Assembly (NCBI GenBank): GCA_963931865.1
Contig: OZ007505.1
Span: 20,994,074-21,058,073, forward strand
Length of the DNA: 64,000 bases
Direction: 5' to 3'
From: Axinella damicornis
Lineage: Eukaryota > Porifera > Demospongiae > Axinellida > Axinellidae
Part shown: positions 51,164 to 57,511 of the stretch, in pieces
Layout of the letters: every line of letters begins with the position of its first letter
Numbering within the stretch: the stretch's first letter is position 1
Notes under the pieces: generated by a model
The model's database searches: none
Told to the model about the DNA's origin: nothing
Seen by the model: only the letters and a program-made list of their open reading frames with translations
Made by a program: the position numbers and the translations under genes

Positions 51164-54076
51164 GGGGGGGGGGGGAGGGGGAGGAGGGGGATGCGTGCAT
51201 ACATCTGGAGAGTCTATTGTTGAAGCACATCTTCTGAGATGACTGGACGTATCTTCCCTGTTTTCTAGGTTCTTGAGACACGGTCAACCTTGCGTGTGTC
51301 GAGGGTTGTTGAGGAGATATTTCGCAGAGTAGCACTGGGGATCCAAGGCAACGGAGGGTTCACGCCTCAAGCACTTCTCGTGTTGATCCATGACTTGATT
51401 AGCGACAGTGTACCACAGCTGGCCAAGAAACCATTGTAAGATAGTACATAGTACATCTCATACTGATGTCATGTGAGGTCATGTGATGTTAGGTGATGTC
51501 ATACAGTAATTCTGGTAACTTGTTAATTTAATTGGGGGCGGGGGTAGCCTCGTTCCCAGGCCCAAGACGGCAAGGAGAACAAGGCTAGGGTGGGGTAATA
51601 AAACACTGTGCATTTCCTTGCAGATTGCTGACCTTTAACCCAGTGATGGCATATATATGTATGGCTTCTATTCTTCACAGATCCAAGTCCCAACCCCAGC
51701 CCTCCCCCCTCTCCCGTCCCGACTCCTACCTCCTCCCTCCCACCCCCACAAGAACTGGTCCCAAACCTGTCACACAGGGCAACATTGCCGCCTTCATTAC
51801 CACCGAGTTCGGGCTACAGGTGTGTATGTGTGTGTGTGTGTGTGCATGCGTGCGTGTGTAAGGGGAGGTGAGTTTGGGACTGTCGGTGTATGGTGTCTGG
51901 TTTGATTATCCAGCTGCTCCACGCTGCCCTGAAGCACAACAAGTTTGATACTTCAGAGGAAGGCCAGCTGCAAATGTTGGACCCTTTTGTCCCCCTCCTG
52001 TCAGACTCCCTGACCTCCCGCCACCTCAAAGTGCTCTCCAGGGTACGTGGAACTTTACTTCAACAACATAGTTATACCTTTGTACCAATGGGGGCAACTG
52101 GGATTGAGAGGAAGGACCAGTATAGCTTAACTGTCAGGTCACGAAGTCATGATGGAGTGTTTTAGTCTGCTCTGTGTGACAAGCAGTGGGTTAGTCATAA
52201 TGGAGTTCAAAGTTTGAATCGTCTCTGTCACTGATTACTTGAAGTCAGAATGATAAGCGTGGACATTCTGGCACTGTATAGATGGCCTGGGAATGAAGCT
52301 AATTCTTATGATAACGTTTGTGACACAACAAAAATTTTACAGCACCTTATTCTGCAATCAGTTCTTGTCAATGAATTGTTAAGCAGACAATTTCACTGAA
52401 ATGTCACTGGATGGTGATCAGGCGTAGCACATTTTCTGCACCTACTGTTTTGCATAACTCTGCAGGCTCTGCACTGTCTGACATGGGTGGTCAGGCTGCC
52501 CCTCCCCTCTCTGGACACCCACATCCACACCATCTCATCAAGCTTGTTTGACCTGTTGAGGCGGTACTCCAGAACTGGAGCGGCCGTGGGGAGCAACAGG
52601 GAACTTGTCCTAGCTGCTTTCAAGGTATTATGTGCAGTAAAATTGGTAGCTAACTTTCCATTCTGTTAGACAATTTTGTTATGCATTCCCATCCCTCTTC
52701 CTCCTCTCCCTCTCCCTCTCCCTCCTTCTCACCCTCTCCCTCCTTCTCTCCCTGTCCTTCTCTCCCTCCCCCACCTTCTCTCCTCTCCTTCTCTCCCTCC
52801 CCCGCCTTCTCTCCCTCTCCCTCTCCCCCTCTTCCGCCTTCTCTCCCTCTCCCTCCTCTCCCTCCCTCCTTCTCTCCCTCTCGCTCCTTCTCTCCCTCTC
52901 CCTCCCCCTCCTTCTCTCTCTCCACCTCTTTCTCTCCCTCCCAAGGCAATGACGGTTGTGCTAAGAGACTTCAAGGGTCACAGCATCTCAGAGGACGAGT
53001 TGAAACTGCTCCTGAGTTTCGTGGAGGAGGACATCCATGACTACCAGCGACAAAGCACCGCCTTTCCTCTTCTCAAGGTACTTCAGGCTACCACTTTTGG
53101 CTATTGGATCTCACGGCAACTGCATGGATAGGGCATACTGACGTTTCAAAATGATGGCCCAGATCTTACGCTCACCTCGTGGATACTTCATCCACCAGCT
53201 CGTACTCACAGCTTGCCTCATTCTAGGCTGCTTGTAGGTAGCTAGTTTACTAGCGTACGGTTCGCAGGTGGCCATTGGGAGGGCAATACATTCAAGTGAG
53301 TTTCAGCACAATTGTTATACACTGCAATACAGCAATCTCAAGAGTGTAATCAGTACGCCCTTCCATGAGTGCTCAAAGACATCAGTGGAACAGTTTTTTC
53401 CGCTACCAGGATTATAATCAATCATTGAGGCCACGTGACTGAGGCAATAGTGTGTGTCATGTGTCATGTAAAATGATTATTATTCACAGTTGAATTTTCA
53501 TTTTATAGACAATCTTGGGACGTAGATTGGTTGCCGAGGAAATGTATGAAGTAATGCACAAAGTGGCTGAGCTGTCAGTCACGGCAGAATCGGAACACGT
53601 GAGACAGCAAAGTAGACAGGTAGGTGGTCACATGATTATCAATAGGATTGTCATATGACTGTCATGTGACTGTCATACATCCAGGCTGTAGTGCAGTTCA
53701 TTATGGACTACCCACTAGGAAAGAAACTACTCAAATACTTGGATTTTTATGTTGCAAATCTAAGGTAAGGTTTAGACCATTAATTTGTATGTTCTGTGGT
53801 CTGAGTTTAGCCTCGTTCCCAGGCCATGCGGAGTAGCCTGGGAATGAGGCTAGTCTGAATTCTGAACTGAAATTTGCTTACTGTTCTAGTTATGATGAGC
53901 AGAGTGGCCGTGAGTCTGTCATTGAGCTGTTGGCTGTGATATTCAGCAAGTTTCCAGAGGTTTGTATGACCAGGATTAACTAGACTGTGTTACAATACAT
54001 TGATGTACATGTACCAAACACACACACACACACTCACACACGTGCACATGCACACACACATACACACACGTACACT

Positions 54077-54121
<45 letters not shown>

Positions 54122-55280
54122 CGGCTGATCCATCGGCATGCAATCTATTTCTTTGTCCCCCTGACCTCTCAACTGGTGAATGACGAGTCTCCCACCTGTA
54201 GACAGATGATAGCGGAGGCAGTGAAGACCCTTGTCAGAAGGGTAAGCTTCTTCTCTTCAAACGGTATTGTTGATTAAGTTAGTTTTATACCGGCAATGCA
54301 GCTGGCTCAATCAGGCCTACCCTATGGGTCCCATAGGGTAGGCCTGATTGAGCCAGCTGCATTGACACCGCACCACAACTAACCTGCTCTCATTAAGCCA
54401 AAGCACACTGCAGATGTAGCCAATGCACATCGATGATAGCCATGTTTGTGGCCTCATTAATTACTGGAGATTACTGGAGATTACTAAGATTTCCACAGAA
54501 GTGTGTGTTGGTACTGTGTGTGTACAGTTCTGCCATATTCCTGCAGCTGGACACAGCCAGGCGGAACGATGTTGTGAACATGATTGAGGTGTGGATCAGC
54601 CATGATAAAGTGAGTCAACTTCCCTGAAGGTTTCAGGTAACCCACAGTACATATTAGTTCCATTCCCGTACCCTCCCTGAGAACGAGACTAAGTGAGCAG
54701 TATGCAATACATGTACAATCTTCACTTTGTAGCAACAAACATCCCGTGCATTTTCAGATCTTTAATTACCTCGCGTATTCACTTTTGCAGCTGATTCACA
54801 AGCGGCTAGGTGTGCAGACCCTGGGCCTGATGGTGGAGGTGGAAGGCCAAGCCTTTGAAAGAAGACTGCCAACCGTCCTACCCCTGCTCTCGAGTTGTCT
54901 GAGTTTGTACGATTCCTTTGAGAGCGAGGGTCGAGGTAATGACATCCATAGTGCTGACGATGTAGACCATGGAACTGCTGCACAAGATGTCGACAGGGAA
55001 ATGGAGTGCTCAGTCTACTCTCCCAAGATGTGAAAAAGAGGAGGAGGAGGAGGAGGAGGAGGAGGAGGAGGAAGAACAGTCGAGCCCAGGCACCACTTCT
55101 GCTGCCCTGGACCATCTCCTCTTCAGTACAATGTCAACACTGGAGAAGATCTGTACCGAGTGCAGTGTTTTGAGGATACCGATCTATCATGATCACATGA
55201 ACACACTGTGGGGTTAGTTGTGATGTCGATACCTTCGTAGTGCACTTATCTATCACCATGTTACTGCCTTATGCGTGCAT

Positions 55281-55317
<37 letters not shown>

Positions 55318-57311
55318 CACACTCACAGAGGTGGTACAATCGCTGTTACTCCACCCCCACACCTGGGTGAGGCTCTCTGCCTGCCGCTTGTTTGGCATGC
55401 TGTTGGCCTCTTACCAACCAGAGGAGCTGGTGTCCTCTTCGACTGCCGGTTCTTACCAGCCAGAGGAGCTGGTGTCCTCCTCGACTGCCGGTGGTGCCGC
55501 TGATAAGAAGAGCAGAGGGAGAGGGAAGAGAAGGCAGCTGCAGAATGTGGACTACATTTTACAAGACAGTGTTTTGAAGGTAAAGGGAGCCACTGTAGAT
55601 TGGCCTGGTAAGTCTTCCATTTTCATTCTCGTATATTCTCCAGGTGCAGACTCTGTGTAGTTCGTTCTGTATGCAGTTGAGCTCACCACTTCTGAACACA
55701 GAGCTGGCAAACCAGGTAGGGTGCTAGTTGTGGCGTCACCCTGGGCCTTGTGATCATCTTCTGTTGCACGTTCATAGGGTGTGAAGAATCTCGTGTTTCT
55801 GGCTAAAGTGTTGCACAGACTAGAGCTCTCGGGACTGCTTCCAGCATCTGAGAACGGTGACATCAGATGTGATGTTAAAGATGACTCTGGTCACATCGAT
55901 CTTGTCGAGCATGGTCACCAATCTGTCCAGGCTGATGTTGTAATCGATCGTGATCACGAATCTGATCAAACTGGGACTATTTCAGTCGGAGCTGGATTGT
56001 TGGGCTTCAATGCCCAGGAGGGAGAGGTGGATAAAGGTGCAGCAAGACAGCACGTGAGAAACTTGCACTGGTTGATAGCCAGACTTTCACGGATTGCAAA
56101 GTACGAAGCTGGCCATCATCCCAAGGAGTCACTAAAGGTAGGTAATTGCATCTCAGTATCTGGAGTGTAGGGGCCCACAGCCCTGCAGAATTTGACGGCC
56201 CACAAGGGCCAGCAAGGATAGGCCCATACACCCCAGATTCCCGGATGGTGTCCCAACTTCCAGTGCTCAACCATTTGCCTACAGCGGACGTCTGTGCTGC
56301 AGTGGGTGGCAGCGGTATCACTTGACCTGACGCAGGAACAGCTGTGTACCTACCTGCCTGCCCTCCTGCGGCCTGTGTACCGGGAACTAGCTGATACCAA
56401 CCAGACTGCAGGAGAGGGGCTGTACTCTCTGGCCCGGGAGGTTATGGACCTCGTGAAGAGCATGAGTGGGAGGGAGATGTTCTCCAAGGCCTACGCTCAA
56501 GTTCACCAGTCGGTGCTAGCTACGAGGGAGAAAAGGAGAAAGCAAGCTGCTCTGGAGGTAGGAAAGGAAACGTCTATACTATATGGACTGTATGGTTATT
56601 AGCAGCTGTCCTCTTGGCCCCATGCCACCTCCATAGACTACAGTTGAAGGGTTGTGGGCAATACTGCATGGAGACAGCTGCAATACTGCATGGAAACAGC
56701 TGCAATACTGCATGGAGACAGCTGCAATACTGTATGGAGACAGCTGCAATACTGCATGGAGACAGCTGCAATACTGCATGGAGACAGGCATCGTTCAGCA
56801 CAAGAATGCCTATCCTAGGGATTGTTTCTAGTGTTGTTAACATGTGCAAAATCATTCCTAGAATGTCTGGAAGTCCAGGTAGATAGTTCGGGGGGGGGTT
56901 CTTTTTGCAAACCTCTCAATTCAGCTATAAAATGGAATGCCTGAGGTCCATCCATATGCCCATCCTAGCATCGTTCCCGGGACACTTGCCACCCCCTCCC
57001 GGGAACAAGGCTATGCCTGTCCAATTCCTTCCTGTGGAGATTATAGGCTAACAATGAGCAACTACGGTAGTGGTGTTGTTTCTGGAAATGTTTCTAGAAA
57101 GAGCCTAAAACGTACCCTGACCACAGACCACACCCTCAGGTGTGAGGCACTATAAACCCATCACCACCTGCCTGTTCTATCATTGCAGGCTGTAGCCAAC
57201 CCTGAGAAAAGTGTCAGGAGAAAACAGCGAAAGAACCTGCTCAAGAAGGCGAGTAAGATGCGGAAGATTGCCACCCACCGTCCGGGGAAGAGAATCAGAC
57301 TGCACCACTAG
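20476..57311 (+). CDS. UTP20: UTP20, small-subunit processome component
   Basis: Complete gene of about 60 exons, followed from MEKKARKKRVK to the basic C-terminus (KMRKIATHRPGKRIRLHH, stop 57309-57311). Verified exon starts-ends include 20476-20541, 20862-20942, 21048-21114, 21232-21293, 21725-21795, 22741-22852, 23014-23090, 23184-23268, 23355-23414, 23693-23770, 24545-24685, 24945-25094, 26085-26303, 26505-26860, 26998-27204, 27323-27485, 27753-27833, 28774-28848, 29294-29373, 29827-30032, 30816-30875, 31192-31352, 32051-32116, 32231-32305, 32379-32458, 32650-33180, 33254-33344, 33423-33496, 33749-33818, 34031-34084, 34151-34305, 35717-35883, 48751-49126, 49699-49835, 50051-50207, 50764-50862, 50944-51111, 55780-56136, 56286-56557 and 57190-57311. 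Family landmarks: LLVQLARDLQSEFYPHFKEF, EGVGQLLFEICKGV, VFSKFRNPKAFY, LPLKKQQGF, DPEVDFFENIKHIQ, VRDIARDTL, RGYQ, YQPEEL and LSRIAK. UTP20 is a giant HEAT-repeat protein of the 90S pre-ribosome needed for 18S rRNA processing in the nucleolus. The intron after 32116 begins with GC instead of GT. The frame changes between about 54935 and 55030. Confidence 0.95.
22200..22525. repeat. Imperfect tandem duplication in UTP20 intron
   Basis: Two related segments (about 22205-22345 and 22375-22520) share gattcggactacaccgtcgt/gattctgaccacacggccgt, then a tcactg motif and gaaactcacc. They are probably remnants of a repeat. No coding function seen. Confidence 0.55.
22659..22694. repeat. Short fold-back element
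   Basis: tagcctcattctcagac pairs with cctgggaacgaggcta. Compact copy of the CCTCGTTCCCAGG family in a UTP20 intron. Confidence 0.8.
22870..22940. repeat. TG microsatellite
   Basis: Interrupted TG dinucleotide run just after the donor at 22853. Confidence 0.9.
23456..23581. repeat. Longer fold-back element
   Basis: Arms tagcctcattcccaggctcc / ggagcctgctgggaatggggcta continue inward (cagccttttgtcacatact / agtatgtgacaaaaagct), giving about 45-bp arms around a 25-bp loop. Same terminal family as the shorter copies; similar to the copy at 33913. Confidence 0.85.
24018..24300. repeat. MITE copy 2
   Basis: About 280 bp with long imperfect terminal inverted repeats (ctaggtatatgactgagatatgaag at the left; the right end reads cctcgtatctcattcctag, then gatacctag). 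The interior (gcacttgaccaaaggctataatcc) is the reverse complement of the interior of the copy at 49187, so the two lie in opposite orientations. Confidence 0.85.
24783..24804. repeat. C homopolymer (22 bp)
   Basis: Uninterrupted C run in a UTP20 intron; length is prone to sequencing error. Confidence 0.85.
25102..25771. mobile_element. TTAA-flanked non-autonomous DNA element
   Basis: The terminal inverted repeats, about 55 bp and imperfect, begin ggttacgggatacc at 25106 and end gggtatcccggaacc at 25767. Both include a shared ggtaattaagtgggcg-like inner part. TTAA lies directly outside each end (25102-25105 and 25768-25771), the target-site duplication typical of piggyBac-type elements. The 662-bp interior has no convincing protein, only a short minus-strand open frame at 25256-25627. 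It sits in a UTP20 intron. Confidence 0.75.
26375..26428. repeat. GATA tetranucleotide microsatellite
   Basis: Tandem (gata)n in a UTP20 intron with a few substitutions. Confidence 0.92.
27614..27691. repeat. Fold-back element
   Basis: tagcctcgttcccaggcc and ggcctgcaaatgaggcta form the arms, with inner pairing agcccccaccccccatc / gagggaggggagt. CCTCGTTCCCAGG family. Confidence 0.82.
27850..28675. repeat. 12-bp satellite array derived from a fold-back element
   Basis: About 65 tandem copies of GAGCCTGGGGAC / GAGCCTGGGAAC fill most of the UTP20 intron 27834-28773. The array is bounded by a typical left arm (cagtcccaggctcg at 27850) and a right end identical to the fold-back arm (gcctgggaatgaggctag at 28657). 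Several units carry a 5-bp insertion giving GGGGACGTCACGAGCC (near 28250, 28327, 28368, 28410, 28474 and 28621). Since 12 is a multiple of three, long open frames appear on both strands; these are not genes. Confidence 0.93.
30633..30730. repeat. Fold-back element, diverged
   Basis: ttagtttcggtcccag and ctgggaacgagactac form outer arms; gatcgctttcagtat and atactggaagcggtat pair inside. UTP20 intron. Confidence 0.72.
30923..30967. repeat. Short fold-back element
   Basis: tctcgttcccaggccg and cggcctggggatgaggcta around a 12-bp loop, in the intron between exons ending 30875 and starting 31004. Confidence 0.85.
31114..31190. repeat. C homopolymer followed by CA repeat
   Basis: A 36-bp C run (31114-31149) continues directly into a CA microsatellite that reaches the acceptor before 31192. 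The pair makes up most of the upstream part of this splice site. Confidence 0.9.
32117..32230 (+). other. GC-AG intron in UTP20
   Basis: The conserved coding sequence ends ...INRVSE at 32116 and resumes with CYDSFTDFEF at 32231. The intron starts gcaaga, the usual GC-type donor, and ends ttctgcag. No GT donor near 32116 keeps the frame. Confidence 0.7.
32708..32764 (+). repeat. In-frame SDP repeat within UTP20 exon
   Basis: A tandem 9-12 bp unit (tcagatccc / tctgatccc) encodes SDPSNPSDPSDPSDPSDPS in the exon 32650-33180. It probably forms a flexible insert between HEAT repeats. Confidence 0.88.
33548..33630 (+). tRNA. tRNA-Leu (CAG)
   Basis: 83-nt sequence with a seven-pair acceptor stem (GTCAGGA / TTCTGAC, one G-T pair), A box TGGCCGAGCGG, anticodon stem-loop CTGCG TTCAGGT CGCAG with anticodon CAG, a long variable arm typical of leucine tRNAs, and B box GGTTCGAATCC. 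Discriminator A at 33631, then a T run (33635-33644) serving as an RNA polymerase III terminator. It lies in the sense orientation inside the UTP20 intron 33497-33748 and has no intron of its own. Confidence 0.95.
33635..33647 (+). terminator. RNA polymerase III T-run terminator
   Basis: Run of T residues four bases after the tRNA discriminator. Confidence 0.75.
33913..33986. repeat. Fold-back element
   Basis: taacctcgtttccaggctcctccccagct and agctgaggaggagcctggaaatgaggcta form about 29-bp arms. Inner arms match the copy at 23456, suggesting a subfamily. Confidence 0.87.
35075..35161. repeat. CA microsatellite
   Basis: CA run in a UTP20 intron, close to the exon encoding SLLSQVVRAYPSH. Confidence 0.9.
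35962..43337 (-). mobile_element. DNA transposon unit A (DUF6729-like, DDE-type), degraded
   Basis: Left copy of a tandem duplication inside UTP20. Protein fragments read on the minus strand, in order: MSGSHHFRGIGQYADKLMD (from 41712); a Ser/Thr-rich linker; a zinc-binding region with two CxxC pairs (RCPHCKSTL and RCSKCKKHF, 41250-40960); a DDE-like core with AVDHQC (near 40510), LYMDCACC (near 40320) and VKLDAMHLM (near 40220); a basic region (38910-38560); and a Cys/Trp tail (RRCPACHQLRTAND, TWCPYAD, 36493-36263). This order resembles animal proteins annotated as DUF6729, an assignment I make from memory of motifs. A stop codon (minus TAG at 40507-40505) breaks the core between the first two acidic motifs. 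Candidate termini are CTGGGTTGGGGGA at 35962 and its inverse ending at 41775. The segment 41776-43337 holds a second, internally deleted relative (core 42802-42437, tail 43265-43080). Confidence 0.7.
36552..38540. mobile_element. Nested insertion with Crypton-type tyrosine recombinase relic
   Basis: About 2 kb present in unit A but missing at the matching point of unit B (43778), so it inserted into unit A. Plus strand 37400-37560 reads a recombinase N-terminal helical domain (PRKATQWAVSVFRAWCDARG), and 37600-37712 reads ILIQFVAGIQRHFREN. The next part of the same protein, LDARMKKLTKEGVGT and TVFWYNCKLFGFRGEDEHRS with its catalytic-domain Arg, lies on the minus strand (37998-37690). Plus strand resumes near 38030 with IYARPDLGERCVVDV. 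The right end has a hairpin, tgtctcggcac-ttcg-gtgccgagaca (38511-38536), and the left end has a single copy of tgtctcggcac at 36582. The coding region is truncated and inactive. Confidence 0.68.
43338..48461 (-). mobile_element. DNA transposon unit B, tandem copy of unit A
   Basis: Near-identical to unit A over most of its length (for example 41193-43330 matches 46315-48452 at a constant offset of 5122), without the nested insertion and with about 250 bp fewer in the 44400-44450 area. Minus-strand fragments occur in the same order: start at 46834, zinc region 46369-46000, core 45779-45100, tail 43730-43540. The core stop seen in unit A is a Lys codon here (45621-45623). However, a small deletion near 45135 shifts the frame after IRRVV, and another breaks the Cys/Trp tail near 43605. 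Neither unit is intact. It ends at cctgagct (48461), the same junction sequence as between units A and B. Confidence 0.72.
48462..48750. other. Right remainder of the inflated UTP20 intron
   Basis: Unique sequence between the transposon pair and the exon at 48751. A good acceptor (ctcttccccag) ends it. Nothing else recognised. Confidence 0.6.
49187..49476. repeat. MITE copy 3
   Basis: About 290 bp with imperfect terminal inverted repeats of about 60 bp. The left end reads aggaatgagatatgaagctg then ggatttgcaccattgtgatc; the right end reads gatcacaatggtgcaaatcc then cttcgtatctcattcc. Best-preserved copy of the family. Confidence 0.9.
50250..50760. repeat. Polypyrimidine minisatellite before a 3' splice site
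   Basis: Almost 500 bp of C and T on the plus strand in units such as cctctccccatcctcctctcc, ending directly in the acceptor ctccctgcag (exon 50764). It is a perfect-purine strand on minus and could form triplex DNA. Confidence 0.92.
51128..51190. repeat. TG repeat followed by G homopolymer
   Basis: TG run leading into a 29-bp G run (51147-51175) and a GGGGA tail, just inside an intron after the donor at 51112. Confidence 0.9.
51545..51590. repeat. Short fold-back element
   Basis: tagcctcgttcccaggcc with a diverged right arm ggagaacaaggctag. UTP20 intron. Confidence 0.78.
52683..52947. repeat. Polypyrimidine minisatellite before a 3' splice site
   Basis: About 260 bp of ctccctctcc-type units on plus, ending at the acceptor tccctcccaag. 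Second case of a giant pyrimidine tract replacing the normal short one in this gene. Confidence 0.9.
53808..53852. repeat. Short fold-back element
   Basis: tagcctcgttcccaggcc and agcctgggaatgaggctag around a loop of about 9 bp: near-canonical copy. Confidence 0.88.
54003..54121. repeat. CA microsatellite
   Basis: CA/CACG run ending in the acceptor cacacag before the exon at 54122. Confidence 0.9.
54295..54363. repeat. Perfect 34-bp palindrome with 1-bp spacer
   Basis: Arms 54295-54328 and 54330-54363 are exact reverse complements (starting aatgcagctggctcaatcag) around a single T. It lies in the UTP20 intron 54243-54545 and does not belong to the other fold-back families seen here. Confidence 0.93.
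55033..55072 (+). repeat. GAG/GAA tract coding poly-Glu in UTP20
   Basis: Thirteen to fourteen consecutive Glu codons, mostly GAG, in the diverged acidic insert of UTP20. The frame that continues into LEKICTECSVLRIP runs through this tract. Confidence 0.8.
55283..55330. repeat. CA microsatellite
   Basis: CA run ending in the acceptor cactcacag. Confidence 0.88.
55417..55500 (+). repeat. 45-bp in-frame duplication in UTP20 exon
   Basis: The sequence coding SYQPEELVSSSTAG is present twice in tandem in the exon 55331-55579. The first copy is the conserved family motif; the second is a recent duplication. Confidence 0.9.
56668..56792. repeat. 22-bp tandem repeat
   Basis: Six copies of gcatggagacagctgcaatact with few substitutions in the last UTP20 intron. 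Confidence 0.93.
56965..57015. repeat. Short fold-back element
   Basis: agcatcgttcccgggac and cccgggaacaaggcta form the arms. Diverged member of the family in the last UTP20 intron. Confidence 0.78.
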
Positions 57312-57511
57312 CATTCGTCCGTGGCGACACTGCCAAGCTGTCTTCACAGTGTTGTTAAGTATTGTACATGTTAAAGTATGTGGCACTGCTGTGTACAAAT
57401 TCAACACAGTCATATTCACAGAATTAAACGTTACTTTACCATCAGGTATCAAGTTGATTGCAATTGTACATCCCAAACGAGCGTCAAGAAACTATGCATT
57501 GTATTTATAGT

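Noticed and set aside
20476..57311. Intronic snoRNAs, expected in a ribosome-biogenesis gene
   Set aside because: I looked for paired C/D boxes in the larger introns and saw none I could support by eye; a covariance search would be needed.
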